Notes: a model not told the origin generated them from the sequence alone. 9,269 nucleotides of DNA from JBOFSQ01 sp051651625 (GCA_051651625.1 JBOFSQ010000053.1:1-9269); one strand, 5' to 3'; shown: positions 1 to 6,480, counted from the first letter of the stretch. A program made the numbers and translations.

Positions 1-2
1 TG

Positions 3-269
3 ATGATGCTCACTGAGGAGAGTCAAGACGGTTATGTTGCGCCGCAGTCTTCGTTCACCGGAATAGCGTCACCACTCACGATGGACGCGATGTTTGCTCT
101 TGACGAAGACGCAAACACGCCATATCTCGGCGATAGCTCTCCGACAACATCAGACGCTTGGATGCTAAACGGAAGACGCTCGGCAACAACCGTGAACCAA
201 AAACCGAAAGCCGCAGACGAGTTCTGGAAACTATACGGGTTAGAGACTGCAACGACGTTGCCGTACTAG
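3..269 (+). CDS. 3' end of an unrecognised protein (partial)
   Basis: An open frame runs from the left edge to a TAG stop at 267-269 and gives 88 residues. It opens on two adjacent ATG codons only two bases from the window edge, so these are probably internal and the true start lies outside. The visible part is rich in Ser, Thr, Asp and Ala, has no cysteine and shows no membrane segment or recognisable domain. It contains the acidic stretch DAMFALDED and ends KLYGLETATTLPY. Low-complexity acidic tails like this occur at the C-terminus of large secreted planctomycete proteins, but that link is only a guess. The gene converges on the serine acetyltransferase gene, with a hairpin between the two stops. 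Function is unknown. Confidence 0.5.
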   Translation: MMLTEESQDGYVAPQSSFTGIASPLTMDAMFALDEDANTPYLGDSSPTTSDAWMLNGRRSATTVNQKPKAADEFWKLYGLETATTLPY

Positions 270-284
270 AGAATATGAAATGTA

Positions 285-312
285 GAGGAGGCGGGTTTGT
301 AGCCCGCCCCTC
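285..312. terminator. GC-rich hairpin between convergent genes
   Basis: GAGG-A-GGCGGG (285-295) pairs with CCCGCCCCTC (303-312), giving a 10-bp stem with one bulged A and a 7-nt loop. It lies 16 nt beyond the stop of the left-hand gene and 12 nt beyond the stop of the minus-strand acetyltransferase gene, so it could end transcription in both directions. Neither side has a clear T-run, so intrinsic termination would be weak. It may instead be a repeat-type palindrome, since hairpins around GGCGGG/CCCGCC are common intergenic elements. Confidence 0.4.
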
Positions 313-324
313 GCCGCTGCGGCT

Positions 325-1257
325 TTATCCGATGTTCGGATTTTGCTGTTTGATCGTGACGGTCGTCTTCGGCGGGACGCTTTTTGTTACCCACACACTC
401 GAACCGATTACCGAACCTTCACCAACTACAGTTTTGCCGCCAAGAATTGTCGCGTTGGCGTAAATCACAACGTTGTCTTCAATCGTTGGGTGACGCTGTT
501 GAGATGGGTCGCGGACAAGCTCGCCTTGTTCGTCGCGTGCGAAACTGAGCGCACCGAGCGTCACACCTTGATAAAGTTTCACCCAATTTCCGATCACACA
601 CGTCTCGCCAATCACAACACCTGTACCGTGGTCGATGAAGAAGTGATCACCAATCGTCGCGCCGGGATGTATGTCGATACCCGTTCGACTGTGGGCCAGT
701 TCGGTCATCATTCGCGGAATCAACGGGACGCCAAGCGTATGTATCTTGTGTGCAAGACGGTAGATCGTCACCGCCTCAAAACCGGGGTAACAGAAAATCA
801 CCTCGTCCGCCGAACGGCACGCAGGGTCGCCGTGAATTGCCGCTTCGATGTCGGTAATCAGCGTTGCGCGGAGCTGCGGAATAGACTCCAAAAGCCGAAT
901 CGCACGTTCGTGTGAACGATGTACAATCTCGCTCCGCCGATGCGGCGAACACGGAGCGTTGTTGTCACCGTGGTTGTGACAGATCGCCCGCTCAAACTGA
1001 TCAACAAGACGGTCGTGGAGACGGTCTACAAGCTCTCCAACGTGATAGATCACATTGCTGGCATGCAAACGCTCGCGGTACCGATAACCGGGGAAGAGTA
1101 TCTCGCGCAGCCACTCCGTAATGTGAGTGACAACATCGAGACTCGGAAGCGGGCAGTGATCCAGATGATGCGGCGAGTTCGTTTGAAGATATGACTCAAC
1201 AATCCGCGCCGTGATTTCTGGAATCATATCTTTGTGCTGGAGATCAGATGTAAGCAT
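325..1257 (-). CDS. cysE: Serine O-acetyltransferase
   Basis: Transfers acetyl from acetyl-CoA to L-serine to give O-acetylserine, the committed cytoplasmic step of cysteine synthesis. The chosen ATG at 1257 gives 310 residues. Residues 1-190 form the helical N-terminal part, including HLDHCPLPS near 31-39 and DPACRSADEVIFCYPGFEAV at 144-163. From about residue 193 the left-handed beta-helix hexapeptide region begins. IDIHPGATIG (194-203) and FIDHGTGVVIGE (207-218) hold D195 and the D209-H210 pair, matching the catalytic Asp/His positions of the LDHATG motif in E. coli CysE. The open frame extends far upstream to 1530 over the divergent gene, but that part is not family-like. A second possible start is M11 at 1227, and neither start has a clear Shine-Dalgarno. 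The protein ends NIG rather than in the terminal Ile that CysE uses to dock into cysteine synthase. No cysK is in view. Length and N-terminal region fit the longer EpsC/SAT type rather than short CysE. Confidence 0.9.
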   Translation of the reverse strand: MLTSDLQHKDMIPEITARIVESYLQTNSPHHLDHCPLPSLDVVTHITEWLREILFPGYRYRERLHASNVIYHVGELVDRLHDRLVDQFERAICHNHGDNNAPCSPHRRSEIVHRSHERAIRLLESIPQLRATLITDIEAAIHGDPACRSADEVIFCYPGFEAVTIYRLAHKIHTLGVPLIPRMMTELAHSRTGIDIHPGATIGDHFFIDHGTGVVIGETCVIGNWVKLYQGVTLGALSFARDEQGELVRDPSQQRHPTIEDNVVIYANATILGGKTVVGEGSVIGSSVWVTKSVPPKTTVTIKQQNPNIG

Positions 1258-1264
1258 GGGGCCG

Positions 1265-1292
1265 ATTATCCGCCGCGAACCTAACGTGACAA
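1265..1292 (-). promoter_or_regulatory. Likely promoter of the serine acetyltransferase gene
   Basis: Read on the minus strand, TTGTCA (1292-1287) is followed after 16 nt by GATAAT (1270-1265), a good sigma-70-type pair. Transcription would begin near 1258, immediately before the ATG at 1257. That implies either a leaderless mRNA or use of the internal ATG at 1227. Prediction by eye only. Confidence 0.45.
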
Positions 1293-1295
1293 GGA

Positions 1296-1327
1296 CGGGG
1301 GGAGCAAAACAGGAAGCCGTCCCCCCG
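1296..1327. repeat. Inverted repeat in the divergent promoter region
   Basis: CGGGGGGA (1296-1303) and TCCCCCCG (1320-1327) form a perfect 8-bp inverted repeat with a 16-nt loop. It sits directly upstream of the minus-strand -35 box and overlaps the start of the weak plus-strand promoter candidate at 1329. It could be an operator shared by the two divergent genes, or only a GC-rich hairpin. No known regulator site is recognised. Confidence 0.3.
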
Positions 1328-1328
1328 C

Positions 1329-1356
1329 TTGACGCCTGCACCATTCTCGATACGCT
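1329..1356 (+). promoter_or_regulatory. Possible promoter of the PSP1/RicT-family gene
   Basis: TTGACG (1329-1334) is followed after 16 nt by TACGCT (1351-1356), which keeps only the TA...T positions of a -10 box. The distance to the GTG start at 1414 is about 57 nt. The -35 is good and the -10 is weak, so this is tentative. Confidence 0.25.
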
Positions 1357-1413
1357 TGCCGCCTGTCTTCTCGGTCTTGGCGATTTGGATTCGTGTCCGA
1401 AGGTGAGGTCTGC

Positions 1414-2238
1414 GTGACAAAATATATTGCCCGCTTTGGTGCTATGCGCACACTCGGCATCTTTTCCGCCGCCGACAATATGTCGCTGCGACACGGTAGT
1501 CGCGTCGTCTTGCGAACGCGACGCGGACAAGAAGTCGGCACCATCCTCCGCGAGGCGACAGACGAGCTAATCGAACAATTTTCTGATACACCCGAAGACC
1601 GTGTCATTCGCGTGATGACTCGCGCCGATGAGAGCGAGCTGCGCCGCATCAAAGCTGGTGAGCCAGAGCTTTTCCGCGTCTGTAAAGAAGTGATGGCCCG
1701 CATGAAAATGGCAATGGTGCTCGTTCGTATCGAACACCTGTTTGGCGGCGAACGTGTCGTTGTCTACTATGTCGCCGAAGGACGTATCGACTTTCGTGAA
1801 CTGGTTAAAGCTCTCGCATCGGAGTTTCAAACCCGTATCGAGATGCGCCAGATCGGCGTTCGTGACGAAACACGTCTCCTCGCCGACTGCGGCGACTGTG
1901 GACGCGAAGTCTGCTGTAATTCACACATGATGGAAATGCAGCCAGTGTCAATGAAGATGGCAAAACTACAAAAGGCAACTCTCGATCCGACCAAGATTTC
2001 GGGACGATGCGGGCGTCTGAAGTGTTGCCTGCGTTACGAGTACGATCTCTACTGCGAACTCCAGCAAGGGTTGCCATCGGTGGGGAAACGTATCACAACT
2101 CCAGATGGTCCGGGGCGAGTTGTGAGTTGTGAAATACTCCAGCGGCGTGTCACCGTGAATCTCGACGACCACAGTTACAAAGTCTACACCGGCGACGAAC
2201 TTGGCACCCGCAACACACCACCACCAACCCAAGATTGA
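1414..2238 (+). CDS. ricT: PSP1 domain protein, RicT/YaaT family
   Basis: The GTG at 1414 is chosen over the upstream in-frame GTG at 1393 because a strong Shine-Dalgarno, AAGGTGAGG, ends 5 nt before it. This gives 274 residues. The N-terminal part resembles the barrel-like start of the family (ARFGAMRTLGIFSA; LRHGSRVVLRTRRGQEVGTIL). The PSP1 C-terminal region follows at roughly 60-215. It carries CGDCGREVCC (159-168), the segment PVSMKMAKLQKATLDPTKISG (177-197) and GRCGRLKCCL (197-206). These cysteines (C159, C162, C167, C168, C199, C204, C205) are the clusters expected in this family. In Bacillus subtilis, RicT works with RicA and RicF in an iron-sulfur-containing complex that helps RNase Y process mRNA and affects sporulation, competence and biofilm formation. 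No RicA or RicF partner is visible here, so the role in this organism is inferred only from the family. The gene lies 187 bp upstream of the ribosomal operon, which appears to have its own promoter. Confidence 0.85.
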   Translation: MTKYIARFGAMRTLGIFSAADNMSLRHGSRVVLRTRRGQEVGTILREATDELIEQFSDTPEDRVIRVMTRADESELRRIKAGEPELFRVCKEVMARMKMAMVLVRIEHLFGGERVVVYYVAEGRIDFRELVKALASEFQTRIEMRQIGVRDETRLLADCGDCGREVCCNSHMMEMQPVSMKMAKLQKATLDPTKISGRCGRLKCCLRYEYDLYCELQQGLPSVGKRITTPDGPGRVVSCEILQRRVTVNLDDHSYKVYTGDELGTRNTPPPTQD

Positions 2239-2282
2239 CGGGCCGACCGGGGCGGTGGTCACCAAAAAATTAAGGTGGGGGC

Positions 2283-2310
2283 TTGTCGCTTGCCGTCTTG
2301 GTGTTAGAAT
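2283..2310 (+). promoter_or_regulatory. Likely promoter of the alpha ribosomal operon
   Basis: TTGTCG (2283-2288), a 16-nt spacer and TAGAAT (2305-2310) form a sigma-70-type promoter. A TG dinucleotide sits one base upstream of the -10 (2302-2303), making an extended -10. It lies about 45 nt after the stop of the PSP1 gene and 115 nt before rpmJ. Confidence 0.5.
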
Positions 2311-2425
2311 CCCCGCCTTCCGTTTTCTGCGAGTTGCCAGATAGACGATCCTGTCGCTGCGCAGCGGTGCCTCAAGATTTGGGTGTGTCGCGCGAGTAGA
2401 TGGTGTCGAAGAAGGGAGAGGGGCT
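2311..2425 (+). promoter_or_regulatory. Untranslated leader of the alpha operon
   Basis: The 115 nt between the predicted -10 box and the rpmJ start hold no gene. They contain a perfect 12-bp palindrome, CGCTGCGCAGCG (2355-2366), and end in the purine-rich ribosome-binding stretch AAGGGAGAGGGG. In E. coli, S4 represses this operon by binding a structured leader before rpsM. Whether this leader does anything similar cannot be told from sequence alone. Confidence 0.3.
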
Positions 2426-2539
2426 ATGAAAGTAAGAGCCAGCGTTCGTCGTATATGTGAAAACTGTAAAGTAGTCAAACGTCGTGGCCGTGTCTATGTG
2501 ATATGCGTAGACCCGCGTCATAAGCAGCGTCAGGGCTAG
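2426..2539 (+). CDS. rpmJ: Ribosomal protein L36
   Basis: A 37-residue protein beginning MKVRASVRRICENCKVV and ending in RHKQRQG. It matches the usual length and pattern of L36 in the large ribosomal subunit. C11, C14, C27 and H32 form the zinc ribbon, so this is the zinc-binding (C+) version. AGGGAGAGGGG lies just upstream of the ATG. It is the first gene of the alpha operon, 59 nt before rpsM. Confidence 0.95.
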   Translation: MKVRASVRRICENCKVVKRRGRVYVICVDPRHKQRQG

Positions 2540-2598
2540 TGCGTGGCGTTTTCCATTTGTTGACGATTTGAACTTGAATCGAAGAGAAGAGGTTGTGT

Positions 2599-2982
2599 AT
2601 GCCGCGTCTTTTGGGCGTTGATATTCCGAACAACAAGCCAGCGGGTATTTCGCTGACGTATCTTTACGGCGTCGGACCGGCGACGGCGCGGGAACTTTGC
2701 CTGAAGGCAGGGATCAATCCCGCGACCCGTGCGAAGGACCTCACCGAGGCCGATGTGGCACGCCTCGCAGGACTCCTCGACAACGAATACACTGTCGAGG
2801 GGCAACTTCGGCGGCAGGTCAATCAAAATATCGCCCGTCTGAAGGAAATCGGGTGTTACCGTGGATTGCGTCACCGGAAGGGGCTTCCAGTGCGTGGTCA
2901 GCGGACAAAAACCAATGCACGGACACGCAAGGGTCCCAAAAAGACCGTTGCGGGTAAGAAGGGCGTCAAAGATTTACGGTGA
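2599..2982 (+). CDS. rpsM: Ribosomal protein S13
   Basis: A 127-residue small-subunit head protein that contacts 16S rRNA, the P-site tRNA and, through intersubunit bridges, the large subunit. The start MPRLLGVDIPNNKPAGISLTY, the helix-hairpin-helix-like YGVGPATARELCLKAGI (about 24-40) and the C-terminal RGLRHRKGLPVRGQRTKTNARTRKG are diagnostic. The basic tail ends GKKGVKDLR. The ATG at 2599 is preferred over an in-frame TTG at 2593 because AAGAGG ends 6 nt before the ATG and the protein then begins MPR as in the family. rpsK follows after 26 nt. Confidence 0.97.
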   Translation: MPRLLGVDIPNNKPAGISLTYLYGVGPATARELCLKAGINPATRAKDLTEADVARLAGLLDNEYTVEGQLRRQVNQNIARLKEIGCYRGLRHRKGLPVRGQRTKTNARTRKGPKKTVAGKKGVKDLR

Positions 2983-3008
2983 GTTTTTTTTGGAAGGGTT
3001 GATGGGCT

Positions 3009-3422
3009 ATGGCAAAGGCGGCAGCAAAGGCAGGCTCGAAAACAGGGGCCTCAAAAAAGCGTAAGATCAAGCGGAACGTTGCGTCGGGCGTGGCACATAT
3101 TAAGGCCTCGTTCAACAACACTACCGTGACGATCACTGATGGCAAGGGAGACTCTCTCTGTTGGGCCACTTCGGGAACGTCTGGCTTCAAGGGGAGTCGC
3201 AAGAGCACACCATTTGCGGGTCAAATGGCAGCTCAACAAGCGGCGGAGAAGGCCCTTAAGTTTGGGATGAAGGAAGTTGAGGTGCGTGTCAAGGGGCCAG
3301 GTAGCGGACGTGAGAGTGCGATCACCGCGCTCCAGCAGGCAGGGTTGCTTGTCAAGTCGATTGAAGACGTAACGCCGCTCCCACACAATGGTTGTCGTCC
3401 CAAAAAACGTCGTCGCGTATAA
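3009..3422 (+). CDS. rpsK: Ribosomal protein S11
   Basis: A 137-residue protein of the 30S platform, near the mRNA exit site. An Ala/Lys/Gly-rich extension at residues 1-18 precedes the conserved core: GVAHIKASFNNTTVTITDGKG, SWATSG-like CWATSGTSGFKGSRKSTPFAGQ, VRVKGPGSGRESAITALQQAG and the near-invariant end DVTPLPHNGCRPKKRRRV. Length is normal for the family. GGAAGGG lies 10 nt upstream of the ATG. One deviation is Cys where most S11 proteins have Ser before WATSG. It lies 26 nt after rpsM and 38 nt before rpsD. Confidence 0.97.
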   Translation: MAKAAAKAGSKTGASKKRKIKRNVASGVAHIKASFNNTTVTITDGKGDSLCWATSGTSGFKGSRKSTPFAGQMAAQQAAEKALKFGMKEVEVRVKGPGSGRESAITALQQAGLLVKSIEDVTPLPHNGCRPKKRRRV

Positions 3423-3460
3423 ACTGTTGGCAAGTTCGTTTTCTAATTTTGGTAGGTTTT

Positions 3461-4087
3461 ATGGCTCGCAATACTGGTGCTGTTTGCAGGATGTGTCGTC
3501 GCGAAGGGACGCGGTTGTTTCTCAAAGGAACTCGTTGCGATACTGATCGCTGCGCTTTTTCACGTCGTTCTACCCCGCCGGGGATGCACGGCATGAAGCG
3601 TGCGAAGGCGACCGATTACGGTCTTCACCTCCGCGAGAAGCAGAAGGTCAAGCGATACTACGGCGTCCTTGAGAAGCAGTTTCGCCGCTATTTTGAAATG
3701 GCAGAACGTGCCAAAGGGAATACCGGTACAGCACTGATGACGTTACTGGAGCGTCGGCTCGACAATGTCGTTTATCGTTTGGGGTTCGGTTTGTCGCGGA
3801 GTCATGCTCGTCAAATCGTCGCTCATGGTCACATCAGAGTAAATGGCCGCCGAGTCGATATTCCCAGTTATCTAGTTCGCGTTGGCGATGTTGTGACCGT
3901 GCGTGACCGCAAAGAGAGTGTCAAGCTGGTTCAAGAGTCGCTCGAAAGAGCTGGGCGTACTGTGCCGGAATTTCTCATCCGCGTTGCAGAAGATCATCCC
4001 AAAGCGATTGTACTCCGCGAACCGTTGATCGAGGATGTTTCGATCCCAGTACAGACGTCACTTATCGTCGAGCTTTGCTCTAAATAA
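3461..4087 (+). CDS. rpsD: Ribosomal protein S4
   Basis: A 208-residue primary 16S rRNA-binding protein that nucleates 30S assembly. In E. coli it also represses the alpha operon. The ATG at 3461 begins MARNTGAVCRMC, and GGTAGG lies 4 nt before it. The frame stays open upstream to 3392, but that part is not family-like. C9, C12, C26 and C31 form an N-terminal zinc site like that of Thermus S4. The conserved DYGLHLREKQKVKRYYGVLEKQF-type segment spans 52-74. The S4 RNA-binding domain (98-160) contains RRLDNVVYRLGF, SRSHARQIVAHGHIRVNG and YLVRVGDVVTV. The gene is followed by 74 noncoding bases before rpoA. Confidence 0.97.
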   Translation: MARNTGAVCRMCRREGTRLFLKGTRCDTDRCAFSRRSTPPGMHGMKRAKATDYGLHLREKQKVKRYYGVLEKQFRRYFEMAERAKGNTGTALMTLLERRLDNVVYRLGFGLSRSHARQIVAHGHIRVNGRRVDIPSYLVRVGDVVTVRDRKESVKLVQESLERAGRTVPEFLIRVAEDHPKAIVLREPLIEDVSIPVQTSLIVELCSK

Positions 4088-4161
4088 GGTGATCGCCTCT
4101 GGTTTTTGGTGTGGCGGGTCTTTTTGTGTGGTGTTGAAACAGGTTTCGGAGATAGCCGATT

Positions 4162-5178
4162 ATGCGTATTCGTTGGAGAGGTCTTGAGTTACCGAGTCGG
4201 GTGGTCTGTGACGATGTTGTGCTCACGTCGAGCTACGGGCGTTTCGTAGCCGAGCCTTTTGAGCGCGGGTTCGGAACGACGGTCGGGAACAGTCTGAGAC
4301 GCGTCCTTCTCTCCAGTTTGGAGGGGAGCGCGGTAACTCGGATGAAGATAAAGAACGCCCTTCACGAATTTACGTCAATCAAGGGTGTTCTTGAGGACGT
4401 GACCGAGATCGCCCTCAATGTTAAGTCGCTCGTTGTCAAGTCGTTCGATGACAAGCCGAGGGTGATTCGCATCGAGAAGCAGGGTGCGGGGCCAGTAACC
4501 GGAGCTGATGTCATAACCGACGACAAAGTTGAGATTATCGAGAAGTCGCACCACATCGCGACGCTCACCGACAACGTTTCGTTCGAAGTTGAGATGGTTG
4601 TTGAGAATGGGCGCGGTTATGTGCCAGCGTCTGAACAGCTTCTCTATATGCGTGACAAGAGCAACGAGGTCGGGTTCATTCCGCTCGACGCGGCGTTCAG
4701 CCCAGTGCTCCGCGTTCAATATCAGGTCGAAGAGACTCGTGTTGGCCAGAAAACCAACTACGACCGACTCATCCTCCAGATTTGGACCGATGCCTCGATT
4801 GCACCTGATTTCGCTTTGGTTGAGGCGTCCAAGATTTTGCGGAAGCATCTCAATCCGTTTGTTCAGTATGATCGGCTGGGAACCGAAGTTTTCGCGCGAC
4901 CAAAAACGATTGGGACACGCGAGATCGACCCCGCCGTTGAGTCCAAGTTAGGACTGTCGCTATCGGAGATCGGACTGTCAGTGCGGGCGATTAATTGCCT
5001 TGAGGCGGAGCACATTCGTTCTGTCCGCGATTTGGTAACGCACACCGAGGACGCGCTTCTTGAGTTCCGCAACTTCGGCGAGACTACGCTCAACGAGGTG
5101 AAAGAGAAGCTCAATAGTTTGGGTTTGCGTTTGGGAATGCGTCTACCAGCGGTGGCGGCTCCTGCGCAGCCGAAGTGA
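4162..5178 (+). CDS. rpoA: RNA polymerase alpha subunit
   Basis: A 338-residue subunit that dimerises to seed assembly of RNA polymerase, while its C-terminal domain contacts upstream DNA and activators. The N-terminal domain (about 1-240) has the assembly motifs EPFERGFGTTVGNSLRRVLLSS (31-52), LHEFTSIKGVLEDVTEI (67-83) and GRGYVPA (150-156). The alpha-CTD (about 262-328) shows LSEIGLSVRAINCLEAEHI and EFRNFGETTLNEVKEKLNSLGLRLGMRLP. Key DNA contacts R275, N278 and G306 (R265, N268 and G296 in E. coli) are kept. The positions of E. coli K271, K297, K298 and S299 are E281, E307, T308 and T309. The start MRIRWRGLELPS is a planctomycete-type extension. A GGAG sequence lies 10 nt before the ATG. 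Confidence 0.97.
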   Translation: MRIRWRGLELPSRVVCDDVVLTSSYGRFVAEPFERGFGTTVGNSLRRVLLSSLEGSAVTRMKIKNALHEFTSIKGVLEDVTEIALNVKSLVVKSFDDKPRVIRIEKQGAGPVTGADVITDDKVEIIEKSHHIATLTDNVSFEVEMVVENGRGYVPASEQLLYMRDKSNEVGFIPLDAAFSPVLRVQYQVEETRVGQKTNYDRLILQIWTDASIAPDFALVEASKILRKHLNPFVQYDRLGTEVFARPKTIGTREIDPAVESKLGLSLSEIGLSVRAINCLEAEHIRSVRDLVTHTEDALLEFRNFGETTLNEVKEKLNSLGLRLGMRLPAVAAPAQPK

Positions 5179-5235
5179 ATGCGACACAAGAGTTGTGCTG
5201 TTGAAAATTTTTTCTAGTGATAAATTGGTGCGTGT

Positions 5236-5799
5236 ATGAGACATAGACGAGTCGGACGGAAGTTGGGTCGCAACCCGAATCATCAGCGAGCGTTGCTGAA
5301 GAACATGGTCATTGCGCTTGTCCTTACGGAACGCGAAGCCGAGGGCGACGAAAACAAGCCCAAGCAGCCCGGACGTATCGTAACAACGATAACTAAGGCC
5401 AAAGAGGTTCGGCCTTTGGTTGAACGTTGTATCACACTTGCGAAGCGTGCGCAACCGTATCTGCGTGCTGCGGCGGCTCTGGCAACGACGGCCCCGCGTG
5501 GTTCAAGCCAGTGGAAACAGTGGCGTACAAGCGACCAGTGGAAAGAGTGGAACAAGGCAATCGCCCCGGCGGTTGCGCTTCGGCGGCGTGTCTTGGCGAT
5601 GATTGGCAGTAAAGAGGCGGTGTCGATCCTCTTCAATAAAATTGCGCCGCGTTTCTTGGACCGGCCCGGTGGTTATACCCGGATTATGCGACTGGCAAAA
5701 CCACGTCTCGGTGACGCTTCAATACGCGCAATCCTTGAGTTTGTCGGTGTCAATGACCGGCGGCGTGCTAAAGCCACCAAACCTCTCATTGAGGGGTGA
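5236..5799 (+). CDS. rplQ: Ribosomal protein L17, enlarged
   Basis: Large-subunit protein near the peptide exit tunnel. The conserved start MRHRRVGRKLGRNPNHQRALLKNM and the core ITKAKEVRPLVERCITLAK, VSILFNKIAPRF and RPGGYTRIMRL identify it. At 187 residues it is about 60 longer than E. coli L17 (127). The extra length lies in an insert after the first helix region (about 32-47) and a larger one (about 72-115). The larger insert carries a tandem, Trp-rich QWKQW...QWKEW unit (W93, W96, W102, W105). The frame is intact and the C-terminal core resumes cleanly, so this looks like real family expansion rather than an error. No good Shine-Dalgarno precedes the ATG, so translation may be coupled to rpoA, 57 nt upstream. 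It is the last canonical gene of the alpha operon. Confidence 0.95.
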   Translation: MRHRRVGRKLGRNPNHQRALLKNMVIALVLTEREAEGDENKPKQPGRIVTTITKAKEVRPLVERCITLAKRAQPYLRAAAALATTAPRGSSQWKQWRTSDQWKEWNKAIAPAVALRRRVLAMIGSKEAVSILFNKIAPRFLDRPGGYTRIMRLAKPRLGDASIRAILEFVGVNDRRRAKATKPLIEG

Positions 5800-5852
5800 T
5801 CGGCAATGTTCGGGCTGTGGCAATTCGTCGTTTCTGACGTGTGGTCGAACCT

Positions 5853-6422
5853 ATGGCGTTTGATTATACTGCTGCGGTAGGGCGTCTTTGTAGCGACATC
5901 TGCTTTCGTCTCCCTGAATTGCGGCATATCGACATGTCGCGAGTAGCGATAGGATTTTCACAGACGCGACATTCCGAACCGGTTGGCGTCTTCGCATCGA
6001 CCGTACCTTTGCGATTCGCTGGAGGCTCCTCCGAACAGACGCGGCGCGGTCATAGGTGGCGAATTCAGCGTCTTGTCCGCAGCGACGGAGTTGACTATCT
6101 TTATCTTATCAGCATCGCGGTCCCGCGATTCATTGATTTACGTCTCACCGAAAAATTGGAGACGATTGTCCACGAGTTGTACCACATCGCGCCAGACTTC
6201 AGCGGCGATCTCCGCAGGTTTCGCGGACGATTTTTCGCACACGGTGCCTCGCAAAAACGGTACGACGCGGCAGTACGACGGCTCCTCGAAAAATGGCTCG
6301 GCACCGACCCGCCTGCCGACGTGTGGGATTTCTTGCTAGACGACTTCTCCACACTCGAAGCCAAATACGGAGGCGTCGTCGGGAACAAGATTCCATTACC
6401 CAAAATGATTCCTGTTCTGTGA
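5853..6422 (+). CDS. Putative HELYH zinc metallopeptidase
   Basis: A 189-residue protein if the ATG at 5853 is used. A GTG at 5841 (adding MVEP) is an alternative, and neither start has a clear Shine-Dalgarno. The motif HELYH (107-111), inside the hydrophobic-flanked segment LETIVHELYHIAPDF, is a zincin HExxH site: two zinc-ligand His and a catalytic Glu. H130 in RFFAHG is a candidate third ligand. There is no signal peptide or membrane segment, so it is probably cytoplasmic. The start FDYTAAVGRLCSDICFRLPELRHID and the end NKIPLPKMIPVL recall a planctomycete family of small putative metallopeptidases, somewhat like SprT or phage-type zincins. That assignment is from memory, and substrate and role are unknown. 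It starts 53 bp after rplQ in the same direction with no visible terminator between them, so co-transcription with the ribosomal operon is plausible. Confidence 0.75.
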   Translation: MAFDYTAAVGRLCSDICFRLPELRHIDMSRVAIGFSQTRHSEPVGVFASTVPLRFAGGSSEQTRRGHRWRIQRLVRSDGVDYLYLISIAVPRFIDLRLTEKLETIVHELYHIAPDFSGDLRRFRGRFFAHGASQKRYDAAVRRLLEKWLGTDPPADVWDFLLDDFSTLEAKYGGVVGNKIPLPKMIPVL

Positions 6423-6461
6423 ACGCTCACCGAATAAGAACACGAAGCGTAAGCGAGTGCC
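6423..6461 (+). repeat. Intergenic repeat, copy upstream of ilvB
   Basis: ACGCTCACCG (6423-6432) runs directly into AATAAGAACACGAAGCG and ends AAGCGAGTGCC. The same two parts occur after ilvB at 8471-8480 and 8523-8551 in the same orientation, there separated by 42 nt. The core AAGCGTAAGCGAGTG recurs at 8695-8709 and, inverted, at 8790-8804. The repeat starts right after the stop codon of the metallopeptidase gene. Confidence 0.75.
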
Positions 6462-6480
6462 AGCGTGAGAGCGGGCGTAA

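Noticed and set aside
343..915. Plus-strand 190-codon open frame opposite the serine acetyltransferase
   Set aside because: It lies wholly antisense to a well-supported gene and its translation shows no family features.
1258..1530. N-terminal extension of the serine acetyltransferase frame
   Set aside because: It covers the divergent promoter region and the start of the PSP1/RicT gene, and the residues do not look like the family. The acetyltransferase-like sequence begins near 1257.
2251..2271. Hairpin GGTGGTCACC followed by AAAAAA after the PSP1 gene as a terminator
   Set aside because: On the coding strand it is followed by A residues rather than T, so it is not an intrinsic terminator for that gene.
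5201..5226. Possible promoter before rplQ (TTGAAA ... TAAATT)
   Set aside because: The spacing is only 14 nt and rplQ is normally transcribed with rpoA.
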